A stretch of DNA of 64,000 nt from Nocardia crassostreae (GTDB lineage Bacteria > Actinomycetota > Actinomycetes > Mycobacteriales > Mycobacteriaceae), in NCBI RefSeq assembly GCF_001613405.1, contig NZ_BDCH01000030.1, forward strand, positions 62,001 to 126,000, given 5' to 3'. Shown here piece after piece: positions 48,948-57,756 of the stretch (positions are counted from its first letter, which is position 1; each line of letters opens with the position of its first letter). The notes beneath the pieces were generated by a model that was not told the origin of the DNA, made no database searches, and worked only from the letters and a program-made list of their open reading frames with translations. Made by a program: the position numbers and the translations under genes.

Positions 48948-50791
48948 TCGATTCGGACGGTCACGGTGGCGACGACGGCGTCGGTGCGGGCGCGCAGGGT
49001 CGCGGCCAACACCGGACCGCGCGGATTGTGCAGCAGGCGATGCCAGGGGCGGCGGGGTTCGAGTTGGGAGAGGACGACGATGACGCGCCTGCCCTCGTGG
49101 GATTGCTTGCGGACGTAGCCGACGAGGGTGGCGACCAGGCTGCGGTGCGGAGCGGGGAGCACGATGAGGGGGATGCCGGGATTCCAGCGTTTCCACTGTG
49201 CGCTCAGGTGTTTGGTGGAGGCCGGATCGATTTCCGCTGCTACCGCGATGATTTCGCCGCCCATGTCGGCGGCCGCGCACAGGGCGCGGGCGGTGACCTT
49301 GCTGACCGCGACCACCGGCACCACGATCAGAGGGCGGCCGGGATCGGGCAGCGTCTCTCCCGGCGCGGGGACGCGGCCGAAGCCGAGTTCGGCGGCCACC
49401 TCCTTGTAGTAGTTCTCGGTGCGGGCGAACAGCACCACCAGCAGCGGGATGATGATCAGCAGCAGCCAGGCGCCCTCGGTGAACTTCTCGACCAGTAGCA
49501 CCACACCCGCGACCGCGGTCAGGAGGGCGCCGAAACCATTGAGCGCCAGCCGGTATCGCCAGCCCGGGCCGCGCTGGCGCTGCCAGTGCCGGACCAGGTC
49601 GACCTGGCTGATGGTGAAGCCGATGAAGACGCCGATGGCGAAGACCGGCAGGATGCGGTGGGTGTCGGCGTCGACCGCCACCAGGACCAGTCCTGCCACC
49701 ACCGCGACGGCCGCCACGCCGTAGCGGAAGACGGGGCGTTCCGAGCGCATGGCGAACAGGGTCGGCACACGACGGTCCTTGGCCAGCAAGGACAGCAGCA
49801 CCGGCAGGCCACCGAAACTGGTGTTGGCGGCCAGGGCCAGCACCAGGGTGACGAGGAGGTTCGTCAGGTAGAAGGCCCAGCCGGTGCCGAAGGCCGCGGC
49901 CGAGAGCTGCGCCAGCACCGTCACATCGCCGCGCGGCGTCACCCGGTGCTCGCGAATGAGCCAGGCGAGGCCGAGCAGCATGGCGCCCAGGAGGATTCCC
50001 AGGCCCACCTCGGTGCGCTGCGCGCGGCGCACGGGCGGCGTCCGGAAGGCGGGCACCGCATTGGCAATGGCCTCGACACCGGTCAGCGAGGAGCAACCGG
50101 CCGCGAATGCCTTGAGCAGCAGGACGATTCCCACCGCTTCGATCGGATCGATCGGTCCCAGGTCCTGACCGATGACCGCCACCGGTTCCGGGCGCAGCAA
50201 GCCGACCACGATGACCGCGCCGATCGCGAGGACGAACAACAGGGTCGGGCCCATCAGGGCCTTGGCCGATTCGGCGATCCCCGCGAGATTGACCGCCGCC
50301 AGCACCACCAGCCCGATCAGCGTGATCTGTAACAGGTGCGGGGCCAGCACCGGAAACGCGCTGGCGAGGCTGGCCGCACCGGCGGCGAGGCTGACGGCCA
50401 CGGTCAGCACATAGTCGACCACCAGGCTGGCGGCGGCCAGCAGGCTCACGCCGCGGTCGAGTTCCTTCTTCGCGACCGCATAGCTGCCGCCCCCGTCCGG
50501 GTGCACCGCGATCACCTGCCGATAGGACACCACGAGCACCAGCAACAGCACGGTGATCGCCGCCGCCACCGGCAGTGTCCAGGTCACCGCCGCCGCACCG
50601 GCCGCCACCAACACCAGCACGATCGCTTCGGGACCGTAGGCCACGCTCGACAGCGCATCCAGCGATAACGCCGCCAGACCGCCGAGCGCGGTCAGCCGAT
50701 GCTCGTCCCCGCGCTGCGCCGCCCGCAGCCGCCGATCGGCGATTCGCGGTTTGCCCGTCCCGGTTTCCGGCGTGTGCACCACGCCGACCAT
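48944..50791 (-). CDS. KimA-like APC-family permease (probable potassium transporter)
   Basis: The 615-residue protein has 12 membrane helices of the APC fold: LTALGGLAALSLDALSSVAY, PDGGGSYAVAKKELDR, GCSSLTGVEAIANAVPAFR and RHWQRQRGPGWRYRLALNG. A cytoplasmic C-terminal domain of about 150 residues follows (RPLIVVPVVAVSKVTARALC, AAEIDPASTKHLSAQWKRWN), resembling a universal-stress-type fold. This is the layout of KimA (YdaO), a high-affinity K+/H+ symporter. No ydaO-type riboswitch was seen in the 108 bp upstream. Specificity for potassium is by family only. Confidence 0.85.
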   Translation of the reverse strand: MVGVVHTPETGTGKPRIADRRLRAAQRGDEHRLTALGGLAALSLDALSSVAYGPEAIVLVLVAAGAAAVTWTLPVAAAITVLLLVLVVSYRQVIAVHPDGGGSYAVAKKELDRGVSLLAAASLVVDYVLTVAVSLAAGAASLASAFPVLAPHLLQITLIGLVVLAAVNLAGIAESAKALMGPTLLFVLAIGAVIVVGLLRPEPVAVIGQDLGPIDPIEAVGIVLLLKAFAAGCSSLTGVEAIANAVPAFRTPPVRRAQRTEVGLGILLGAMLLGLAWLIREHRVTPRGDVTVLAQLSAAAFGTGWAFYLTNLLVTLVLALAANTSFGGLPVLLSLLAKDRRVPTLFAMRSERPVFRYGVAAVAVVAGLVLVAVDADTHRILPVFAIGVFIGFTISQVDLVRHWQRQRGPGWRYRLALNGFGALLTAVAGVVLLVEKFTEGAWLLLIIIPLLVVLFARTENYYKEVAAELGFGRVPAPGETLPDPGRPLIVVPVVAVSKVTARALCAAADMGGEIIAVAAEIDPASTKHLSAQWKRWNPGIPLIVLPAPHRSLVATLVGYVRKQSHEGRRVIVVLSQLEPRRPWHRLLHNPRGPVLAATLRARTDAVVATVTVRID

Positions 50792-50899
50792 TCAACGCGG
50801 CGCTCGATCCGCAAACGATGAGCGACACGGCCGTTCGGGCGCCCACCGCGAACAATTCGGTGGTCCCCGCGACCCGATCCACCTACCGTTGCCCCCGAA

Positions 50900-51490
50900 A
50901 TGAACACCTACGAAATCAGGGCCGACTTCGACCGCAACACCGTCGTCGTCTATCAGGCCTACAACGAGGCCATCGCCACCCCCGCGGTCACCGCGCAACG
51001 CTTCGTTCCCCCGTTCTCCCGCGGCCGCATGACCTGGATCAAGCCGTCCTTCCGCTGGCTCATGCACCGCAGCAACTGGGCCCGCGAAACCGGCCAGGAA
51101 CGCATCCTCGCCGTCCGCATCACCCGCGCCGGATGGGATGAAGCGCTGTCCCAGGCGATCCTGACCAGCCCCGAGAAGCGCGTCTACACCGACGCGAACC
51201 AGTGGCGAGCCGACTTCAAGCACGCCCACGTCCACGTCCAGTGGGACCCCGAATACTCCCTGCGCGGAGCCAAACTCGACCACCGCAGCATCCAGGTCGG
51301 CCTCTCCCGCCACATCATCGACCGCTACGTCGACGACTGGACCGTGAACATCCGCGACCTGACCCCCGTGGTCCACAAAATGTCCGCCCACCTCCGCGAC
51401 GGCCACGCCGATCGCGCCAAAGCCCTACTGCCCCCGGAGAAGCCGTACCCGCTCCCCGCGACCCTCGCCGCCAGGATCGGACTGCGCTGA
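50900..51490 (+). CDS. DUF4291 domain-containing protein
   Basis: A 196-residue protein with the full DUF4291 pattern: YEIRADFDRNTVVVYQAYNE, RFVPPFSRGRMTWIKPSFRW, LMHRSNWARETGQERILAVR and VQWDPEYSLRGAKLDHRSIQ. It covers the complete domain length. Some family members have a fold related to ADP-ribosyl transfer proteins, and a PARG-like gene lies 2 kb away, but a link is only suggestive. It is divergent from the KimA-like gene. No enzymatic role is proven. Confidence 0.88.
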   Translation: MNTYEIRADFDRNTVVVYQAYNEAIATPAVTAQRFVPPFSRGRMTWIKPSFRWLMHRSNWARETGQERILAVRITRAGWDEALSQAILTSPEKRVYTDANQWRADFKHAHVHVQWDPEYSLRGAKLDHRSIQVGLSRHIIDRYVDDWTVNIRDLTPVVHKMSAHLRDGHADRAKALLPPEKPYPLPATLAARIGLR

Positions 51491-51570
51491 CGGGTAGGGC
51501 GCGCGCAGCGCTTGACCCTCCCGTCACGGGAGACTTCAAGCTGATCGCACCATCAAGATCAGGAGCGACC

Positions 51571-51984
51571 GTGATTACTGGAATCTTCCCCACCATCTGC
51601 GCCGACGATGTCCCCGCGACGCGCGACTTCTACACCGGGCTGCTCGGGTTCAAGGTCATCTTCGACAGCGGGTGGTACGTGCAGCTGGAAGCGCCGGACG
51701 AAGCCAAGGCGCAGATCGGGATCGTGGAGCGTGAGCACGCCACCGTGCCAGCGGCCTTCCGCAATCGTCCGGCGGGAGTGCTCATTTCCGTCGAGGTCGA
51801 CGATGTGGATGCCACTCACGCGCAGGCCGTCGAACGCGGGCTCGAGATGCCGCTGGAGCTGCGGAGCGAGGACTTCGGTCAGCGGCACTTCATGACCGTG
51901 GATCCCAGCGGGACCCTGGTGGACATCATCACCAACATTCCGGTCACCGGCGACTACGGTACGGATCCGGACGGCGCGAACTGA
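51571..51984 (+). CDS. VOC family protein (glyoxalase superfamily)
   Basis: About 137 residues: GIFPTICADDVPATRDFYTG, LLGFKVIFDSGWYVQLEAP, AGVLISVEVDDVDATHAQAV and FGQRHFMTVDPSGTLVDIIT. This is a complete two-module VOC domain of the bleomycin-resistance/glyoxalase type. AGGAGCGACC precedes GTG 51571; the longer frame starting at 51202 is not used. The ligand is unknown. It is 80 bp after the DUF4291 gene, so it could be read from the same transcript. Confidence 0.85.
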   Translation: MITGIFPTICADDVPATRDFYTGLLGFKVIFDSGWYVQLEAPDEAKAQIGIVEREHATVPAAFRNRPAGVLISVEVDDVDATHAQAVERGLEMPLELRSEDFGQRHFMTVDPSGTLVDIITNIPVTGDYGTDPDGAN

Positions 51985-52082
51985 CAGTTCGCCTCGAACC
52001 CGCATGAAATCAACGGGTTTCGGCCCGCGGCCATCGGGTTACCCACTCGCACAGAAGCGAAGTCCGGGGGGAGCAATTCGCT

Positions 52083-52778
52083 ATGGCACAGCCGAAACCT
52101 TTCCGCAGGAACCGAATCGTCGCGGGGCTGGGATTTCTCGCACTGCTGGGCGTGGTGGGATTGATCGCCCGGCAAGGGTTGCCGCACGACGACACGGTGC
52201 TGAGGTGGGGCGACGACGTGGTGGCGCCGGGTGATTGGTGCCGGGAGATCGGCGGGCAGAATCGCGAGGGGTCCTGCGGAACGCTGGCGCAGCGCGAGAC
52301 CCGGCCCGTCGGCATCGTCGCCGGATATCTGATTGTGGCCGGGGTGGCGGTTCCCGTGCTGTTCGGCGGGGCCACCTATCTGGTGATCCGGGCCCGGCGG
52401 ACCTACCGGATCATCGATGACATCCCGGTCCTCGATCTGAATGCCGAACTCCTCGCGCACGACCGGCGGTTCGGGAATCTGCGGCAGAGCTTCCTGCTCG
52501 TCCGGGGGGCAGGGCTCTGCGGCTACGACCGGGTCGTGGTCGCCCACTACGCGGGCGGGCTCGTCCGGCAGGACAACCGGCGGCCGCCGCGGGCCTACAC
52601 CTGGCCGCAGGTCTCGGCGATCCGCCGCATCGGACGCGGGGCCGGTGAATACGAGCACATCCTCACCTTCGCCGACGACACCGCCCTCCCGGTGCGCGGC
52701 GCCTACCGGGAACCCGCCATCGGGGTGGGGCTGGACACCGAATCGCGCTTCGCCGTCTTCCTGAAATGCCTGCCCTAG
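52083..52778 (+). CDS. Two-helix membrane protein of unknown function
   Basis: A 231-residue protein with one helix near the N-terminus (IVAGLGFLALLGVVGLIARQ) and one near residue 90 (IVAGYLIVAGVAVPVLFGGA). Between them is an external loop with two Cys (PGDWCREIGGQNREGSCGTL) that could form a disulfide. After the second helix, a cytoplasmic domain of about 120 residues contains FADDTALPVRGAYREPAIGV. It resembles actinobacterial membrane proteins with a PH-like inner domain, but I assign no family. GGGGGGAG precedes the ATG. Confidence 0.7.
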   Translation: MAQPKPFRRNRIVAGLGFLALLGVVGLIARQGLPHDDTVLRWGDDVVAPGDWCREIGGQNREGSCGTLAQRETRPVGIVAGYLIVAGVAVPVLFGGATYLVIRARRTYRIIDDIPVLDLNAELLAHDRRFGNLRQSFLLVRGAGLCGYDRVVVAHYAGGLVRQDNRRPPRAYTWPQVSAIRRIGRGAGEYEHILTFADDTALPVRGAYREPAIGVGLDTESRFAVFLKCLP

Positions 52779-52818
52779 ATGGGCTACCTTGGCGTATCGG
52801 CGAACTGGAGGTGCTCGT

Positions 52819-53878
52819 ATGGTGGCCGTCATCGGCGCAGGCATAGCCGGATCCGCGCTGGCGGGCGCGCTGGCCCGGCGCGGTGAATCCGTGCGGTTGT
52901 ACGAACAGCAGCAATCCGGTTCCGAGGGCGGCGCGTTCCTGTTCATCGACGACCGCGGCCACCGCGCCCTCGGCGAACTCGGCGTCACCGAGGCCGCCAT
53001 CGACGCCGCCTCGTATCCGGTCACCGGCGGACTCACCTACACCACCAGCACGGGGCGGTCCAGCGCCATGACCGGACGGGGGCACCGATTCTGGCTGCGG
53101 CGCAACCTGATCGGGATGCTCGCCGAATTCGTCGCCGACTCGGGGGCGGAAATCCATTACGGCACACCGATTACCGAGGTCACCCTCGACGACGGCGGCT
53201 GCACGCTGCACCACAATGGCTCGGCCACGGTGCTCGACGACGATCTGATCGTGGCGGCGGACGGCATCGACTCGGTCGTGCGGGGCCGCGCTGGAACCCG
53301 GACGGTCCGCCGAATACGCCGGTGATGTCGTGTTGTACGGGATGACCACCGAACCGGTCACGCTGCCGACCGAACCCGCGACACTGCACTTCTTCGCCGA
53401 GATGACCGCCGCCGGTCCCGGCAGCACGCTCGGCCACATCTGGCGCCCCGGTGATCCGGCGGCCCTGTGGTTCCTGCGGGTTCCGCGCCCGCCGCTGCCC
53501 GGGAACCGGGACGATATCGGCCTGCGGCCGGTGGCCGAATGGGCCGAAACCATCGCCGCCGCAACGCCGTCCAATGCAGCGCTGCTCGAGCCCCTGCTCG
53601 CGGCCACGGAATCGGTGCATGTGAGCAATGCCCGCAATGTTCCGCTCACCGAGGCGGCCGCACCCGCGACACCCGTCCTGCTGATCGGCGATGCCGACCA
53701 CTCCATCACCCCGGCCGCCGGCGTCGGCGCCCGCGACGCGCTCGAGGACGCCTACGCGGTATTCCAGGCCCGCCTCGAATCCGCCTCGCCCGCCGAGGCC
53801 ATGGCCGAACGCCGGGCCCGCATGCTCGCCGATCGGGAACTCGCCCTCCGGGCCCGCCCCAGCACGAACGCCCGCTGA
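52819..53878 (+). pseudogene. FAD-dependent monooxygenase (PHBH-type), frameshifted
   Basis: ATG 52819 opens a clear flavin monooxygenase: VAVIGAGIAGSALAGALARR (GxGxxG), GRGHRFWLRRNLIGMLAEF and LIVAADGIDSVVRGR (DG motif). At about 53289-53291 the frame shifts by one base, giving a TGA at 53323. The next frame reads LEPGRSAEYAGDVVLYGMTT and later LLIGDADHSITPAAGVGARD (GD motif) to 53878. Joined, it would be about 352 residues. CTGGAGGTG precedes the start. It could be a sequencing error. The substrate is unknown. Confidence 0.78.
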
Positions 53879-53906
53879 CGGCGCCGCGCTGAGGCGATTA
53901 CCCGGT

Positions 53907-54089
53907 TCAGATGCTGCCGGTGGTCGACGTGAACAGACCGAGCAGCAATTTCAGCAGGCTGATTCCCATTCCGGCGGAACCACTGGAAAGGAGCGAGGAT
54001 CCGCTGCCGAGCGTATTCCCGCCGTCACTGGGACGAGGCGCGGCGGCAAGGTAATTCACGGCATCGACGGCACTGAGTAGAGTTGACAT
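53907..54089 (-). CDS. Small hypothetical protein with hydrophobic tail
   Basis: A 60-residue frame (MSTLLSAVDAVNYLAAAPRP at the start, MGISLLKLLLGLFTSTTGSI at the end), with a Ser/Gly-rich linker between. Similar short proteins occur in nocardial genomes beside secreted-enzyme genes. It is divergent from the cutinase gene with about 150 bp between. The frame to 54176 is longer but starts in unlikely sequence. No family is known to me. Confidence 0.45.
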   Translation of the reverse strand: MSTLLSAVDAVNYLAAAPRPSDGGNTLGSGSSLLSSGSAGMGISLLKLLLGLFTSTTGSI

Positions 54090-54185
54090 ATCTCGAACCA
54101 CCTGTCTTGAAACCAATTCGAACAGATAAGGCATTCGATCGAAGGTGCCTGGATAAAAGTAACAGCCACACCGCAATTCGCGACT

Positions 54186-54249
54186 CCCCAGTCATTCCCC
54201 AGTCGAAAAGCGCCCGGCGCCATGGTTTTACTTGAATATGAAATACATG
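54186..54249 (+). promoter_or_regulatory. Regulatory cassette of the cutinase gene
   Basis: CCCCAGTC occurs twice (54186-54193 and 54197-54204), the second followed by GA. It lies 34 bp before ATG 54238. The sequence TGGTTTTACTTGAATATGAA around the start is almost the same as in the M4 peptidase gene. CGACT before and AGTCG after the repeats form a spaced dyad reminiscent of StrR sites. Confidence 0.6.
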
Positions 54250-56025
54250 TCGGGTACCCATCTGTCGCTACGTTGCGCGGTCACCGCGGTCGTCGCCGCC
54301 GGGCTGGCCACCGGTTCCGGCGGCGTCCATACGCCGGAAGCGCTGGCCGCCGCGCCCCCGGCCTGCGCGGCGACCTTCAATCTGTTCATCCCGGGCACCT
54401 GGGAAACCGACGAGGTGGCCGACCCGGCGCGCCCCGTCGGCATGCTCGGGCCGATCGCCGAGACCATCCAGCGCGAACAAGGCGGGAATGCCGCCATCTA
54501 CTTCACGCCGTATATGGCGCGCGCCTTCGACAACAGTCACACCTACGCCGACAGCAAGGCCACCGCGATAGCCAATGCCCAGCAGGCATTACGCGATTAC
54601 CTCGGCCGCTGCCCGGAGGCGCGTTTCACTCTCACCGGCTACAGCCAGGGCGCCGACGCGACCGGCGATCTCGCCTCCGCCATCGGCAACGACCGCGGAC
54701 CGGTGCCCGCCGATCGGGTGCTGGCCGTGGGCCTGCTCGCCGATCCGGGTGCGGGCACCCCGGGCGAGGATGTCATCGGGCCGCGCCCGCCCGGCACCGG
54801 TATCGCCGATCCCCGGCCGCTGGGCATGGGCGCGCTGTCGGGCCGCGTCTCCTCGATCTGCCATCCCGAGGACCTGTACTGCGCCATCCAGAAGGGCGAC
54901 AATCCCCTGCTCGGGTTGCTGGGCTCCATCCTGAGCACCACCCTCAGCGGCGCGCCGGGCACACCGGGTGACGCACCGGATGAACAACTTGCCGCCGCCC
55001 TGACCTCGGACTTCTCGGCCGCGGATCTCCCCGGAATACCCGCCGCGATCGGCGATCTGAGCACCGGCCTCGGCGCTCCCGACGGCATCGACCTGACGCG
55101 GGTGCGCACGGGCGCGGATCTGCTGGCGCGGACCCTCGGCCCGCTCGCCGAACTGATCGACTCCGGCGCGACCGGCCCGGCGGCCCTGCACCGGCTCGCC
55201 GCCGCACCCGGCGGAACACCCGAGCACGATGCGAGCTCGATCCTGGATGCCGCCGGGCGGTCCGATCTGCCCGGGGCGCTGTCGGCGGCCGAGACGGTCA
55301 CCTCGACCGTCGACGCCCTGCTGGGCAATGGGATTCAACGGCTCCCGTCGAACTCGCCGGATGCGCTCGCGCTGGCGACGGCCGCCGATGATCTCACCGC
55401 GGCGATCGCGACGCTGACGGCGGTTCCCGCGGACATCCTGCGCTCCGCGGCGGGCGTGCTGGCGCAGCTCGAACCCCGCATGCTGGTCGACCAGACCCTC
55501 GCGCTCGTCACCCGCCTTGCGGCACTGCACTTTCCGGGCATTCTGCAAAACCTGGCGCTGCTGCCGCAACGGCTCGCCGCACTGGACGGGGCGGGTGTCC
55601 GCGAGGTCGCCGCCGCGCTGGGCACTCAGCTCCAGCCGCTGGCGGACCTCGCCGATACCGTTGATCTGAACTGGATTTCGCAGGTCCTGACCACCGTGCC
55701 GGATGAACAGGGCTACACCTCGACCATCGCGTCGGCGACCTCGGCCCTGGCCGATCTCGAGACCGCCCTGCTGGCCGACGATCCGGAGGCCATTCAGGAG
55801 ATCACCTGGCCGGACCTCGACGAGCTGCTCGGCGCGCTCACCGGACTGACCGCGTTCGAAGGCACCGATCTGATCACCCTCGTCAACGACGGCCTCAGCG
55901 CCGCATCGTTTTTCGCCTCCGGCGCGCACGTGTCCTACGGAACCCTCGTGGTCGACGACACCGGCCGCGATGCCCTCCGGTGGCTCGGCGACTGGCTGAA
56001 CCAGCGCATCGGCAGCTCGGAGTGA
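54238..56025 (+). CDS. Secreted cutinase-family protein with long C-terminal extension
   Basis: About 595 residues with a signal peptide (TAVVAAGLATGSGGVH, cleavage near LAAAP). The first about 230 residues form a cutinase-like alpha/beta hydrolase: CAATFNLFIPGTWETDEVAD, the nucleophile motif TLTGYSQGADATGDL, LAVGLLADPGAGTPG and a Cys-Asp segment SSICHPEDLYC. The remaining about 350 residues are helix-rich and repetitive in Leu, Ala and Asp (for example LGTQLQPLADLADTVDLNW), unlike a plain cutinase, which is about 220 residues. TTG 54232 and ATG 54247 are other starts; 54238 aligns best with the M4 gene cassette. It probably cleaves lipid or polyester outside the cell. Confidence 0.82.
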   Translation: MKYMSGTHLSLRCAVTAVVAAGLATGSGGVHTPEALAAAPPACAATFNLFIPGTWETDEVADPARPVGMLGPIAETIQREQGGNAAIYFTPYMARAFDNSHTYADSKATAIANAQQALRDYLGRCPEARFTLTGYSQGADATGDLASAIGNDRGPVPADRVLAVGLLADPGAGTPGEDVIGPRPPGTGIADPRPLGMGALSGRVSSICHPEDLYCAIQKGDNPLLGLLGSILSTTLSGAPGTPGDAPDEQLAAALTSDFSAADLPGIPAAIGDLSTGLGAPDGIDLTRVRTGADLLARTLGPLAELIDSGATGPAALHRLAAAPGGTPEHDASSILDAAGRSDLPGALSAAETVTSTVDALLGNGIQRLPSNSPDALALATAADDLTAAIATLTAVPADILRSAAGVLAQLEPRMLVDQTLALVTRLAALHFPGILQNLALLPQRLAALDGAGVREVAAALGTQLQPLADLADTVDLNWISQVLTTVPDEQGYTSTIASATSALADLETALLADDPEAIQEITWPDLDELLGALTGLTAFEGTDLITLVNDGLSAASFFASGAHVSYGTLVVDDTGRDALRWLGDWLNQRIGSSE

Positions 56026-56039
56026 ACCTCGCCCACGAC

Positions 56040-56070
56040 AAGAGGCCGGTCCCTCGGGGACCGGCCTCTT
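56040..56070. terminator. Bidirectional terminator between cutinase and M1 peptidase
   Basis: Perfect 14-base arms (AAGAGGCCGGTCCC and its complement) with a 3-nt loop and CTTT on the plus side. Confidence 0.85.
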
Positions 56071-56095
56071 CTTTGCCGTCAGTCGTTGCCCGGCT

Positions 56096-57658
56096 TCACT
56101 TGTGGTCGCCTTCCCCGAACGGCCAGTCCGCCCCGTCCGCGGCCTCCGGCTCGTCGAGGGTGCGCTGCACGTCCTGGTTCCCCAGACTGCCCGGGTACAG
56201 GTATTCGTCGGCCGGACGCTCGGTCCCGTTCAGCCAGGCATCGAAGAAGCCCGTCAGATCCGTCTCGGTGCGGGACTGGAAGAACTCCCGCAGTTCCGGA
56301 ATGGAGGTGTTCCCGTACTTGTGCTCCTCCGCGAAATCGCGCACCGCGGTGAAGAATACGTCGTCGCCGATGGTGCGGCGCAGCGCGTGCAGGAACAGCG
56401 GGCCTCGCGAGTAGACGGTGGTGAATTCATTGCCCTTGCCCGCGTCGTACAGCGGAATCGACCAGATGTCCCGCTGCTCGGCCTGCGCCAGGGCGCGCAG
56501 ATAAATGGCGTCGGGATTCCGGTGCTTCATGCGCTCCGGCCACAGGATGTCGGCGGTATAGCTGGCGAAGCATTCGTTGACGCACACATCACGCCATTGC
56601 TTTACCGACACCGAATTGCCCCACCACTGATGGGCGTTCTCGTGGACCACCGTGTTCATATCCGTCCACGGCGCGTAGATCGGCCGGGTCTGGGTCTCCA
56701 GCGAGAAACGCAGATCGGTGTCCACATAGATGCCGCCACCGGATTCGAACGGGTACGCCCCGTAGAGATCCTGCGCAAAGTTGAGGACGCCCGGCAGCAT
56801 TTTCTCGAGTTTCTGCTTGGTCTTGGCCGCGTTCGGCGCGAAGTAGCTCTGCAAATGCACCTTCTCGGTGAGGATCTGGTCGAGTTTGGTGAATTTGTCG
56901 ATCGCGACCGTGGTGAGGTAGCCGATGATCGGATCCTTCGCCTCCCAGGTCACGGTATGACGGCCGCTACCGGGCGTATCGGAGGTACGGATCCCGTTGG
57001 ACGCCACCTCCCAGCCGGTGGGCACCGTGGCGCGCACGGTGAAGGTGGCCTTGTCCAGCGGTGTGTCATTGAGCGGGTACCACGTTGTCGCGGAATGGGG
57101 TTCGCCCGCCGCGAAGGCGCCGCCGGTCGGCGTGTAGGTCCAACCATTTCCCTTGGTGTCGGCCGCGGTCCCGGTGTAGTCGACGGTCACGGTGAAGCTC
57201 TGGCCGTTCGGCAGCGGTGCGCCCGGGGTGACGACGAGTTCGTGCTCCCCCGCAGTCCGGAAGGCGGCGGGCTGGCCGTTGACCGCGACGGATCCCACCG
57301 GGGGACCGGCGAAATCGAGATTGAAGGCCGACAGATTCTGAGTCGCCTTGGCCGTCACGGTGGTCTTGCCGGTCAGCTTGTGCGTCGGCGGGTCGTAGTC
57401 GATGGCGACGTCGTAGTGGACCGCGTCGTAACCGCCATTGCCGTCCTGCGGGTAGTACGGGTCGCCGAGCCCGTCGGAACCAGGTGTCGCCGCGGCCATT
57501 CCCGCGGACGCATCGGGTGTGGCGTCGGGCACCGCGACCGCGGCGGGCGCGCCCGTCAGCAGACTCAGGGCGAGGGCCACGGCGGACATGGCGGCGGGCC
57601 GGGCCGCCGGTGCGAGGGACGAGGGTTTTCTCGTCCTGGAACGAAGTTGGGTGGACAT
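56096..57658 (-). CDS. Secreted M1-family metallopeptidase
   Basis: The 520-residue precursor has a long signal peptide (AAMSAVALALSLLTGAPAAV). The N-terminal beta domain holds YDVAIDYDPPTHKLTGKTTV. The catalytic domain has the zinc site TVVHENAHQWWGNSVSV (HExxH) with the second Glu in CVNECFASYTADIL, 18 residues on. ESGGGIYVDTDLRF replaces the usual GxMEN exopeptidase loop, so aminopeptidase specificity may be altered. It lacks the large C-terminal helical domain, as in other actinobacterial short M1 forms. A strong hairpin separates it from the upstream M4 gene. Confidence 0.88.
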   Translation of the reverse strand: MSTQLRSRTRKPSSLAPAARPAAMSAVALALSLLTGAPAAVAVPDATPDASAGMAAATPGSDGLGDPYYPQDGNGGYDAVHYDVAIDYDPPTHKLTGKTTVTAKATQNLSAFNLDFAGPPVGSVAVNGQPAAFRTAGEHELVVTPGAPLPNGQSFTVTVDYTGTAADTKGNGWTYTPTGGAFAAGEPHSATTWYPLNDTPLDKATFTVRATVPTGWEVASNGIRTSDTPGSGRHTVTWEAKDPIIGYLTTVAIDKFTKLDQILTEKVHLQSYFAPNAAKTKQKLEKMLPGVLNFAQDLYGAYPFESGGGIYVDTDLRFSLETQTRPIYAPWTDMNTVVHENAHQWWGNSVSVKQWRDVCVNECFASYTADILWPERMKHRNPDAIYLRALAQAEQRDIWSIPLYDAGKGNEFTTVYSRGPLFLHALRRTIGDDVFFTAVRDFAEEHKYGNTSIPELREFFQSRTETDLTGFFDAWLNGTERPADEYLYPGSLGNQDVQRTLDEPEAADGADWPFGEGDHK

Positions 57659-57699
57659 GAGACGCAATCCCTTTCGGTGATCGCGTGAGCGGAGAGCGG

Positions 57700-57740
57700 C
57701 GGGCCGGGTGTCGCATCACTGCAATGCGACACCCGGCCCG
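57700..57740 (-). terminator. Terminator hairpin after the M4 peptidase
   Basis: Perfect 17-base arms (CGGGCCGGGTGTCGCAT and its complement) with a 7-nt loop lie 17 bp beyond the M4 stop. Confidence 0.8.
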
Positions 57741-57756
57741 GCGGGTGGAGCGGGGT

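Noticed and set aside
48036..50882. A 948-codon minus-strand frame over the permease and PARG genes
   Set aside because: Composition is Arg/Gly/Pro-rich without domains; the KimA-like frame and the PARG frame on the other strand explain the region.
50792..50899. ydaO-type c-di-AMP riboswitch upstream of the KimA-like gene
   Set aside because: Only 108 bp separate the divergent genes and I could not find the conserved stems; no support.
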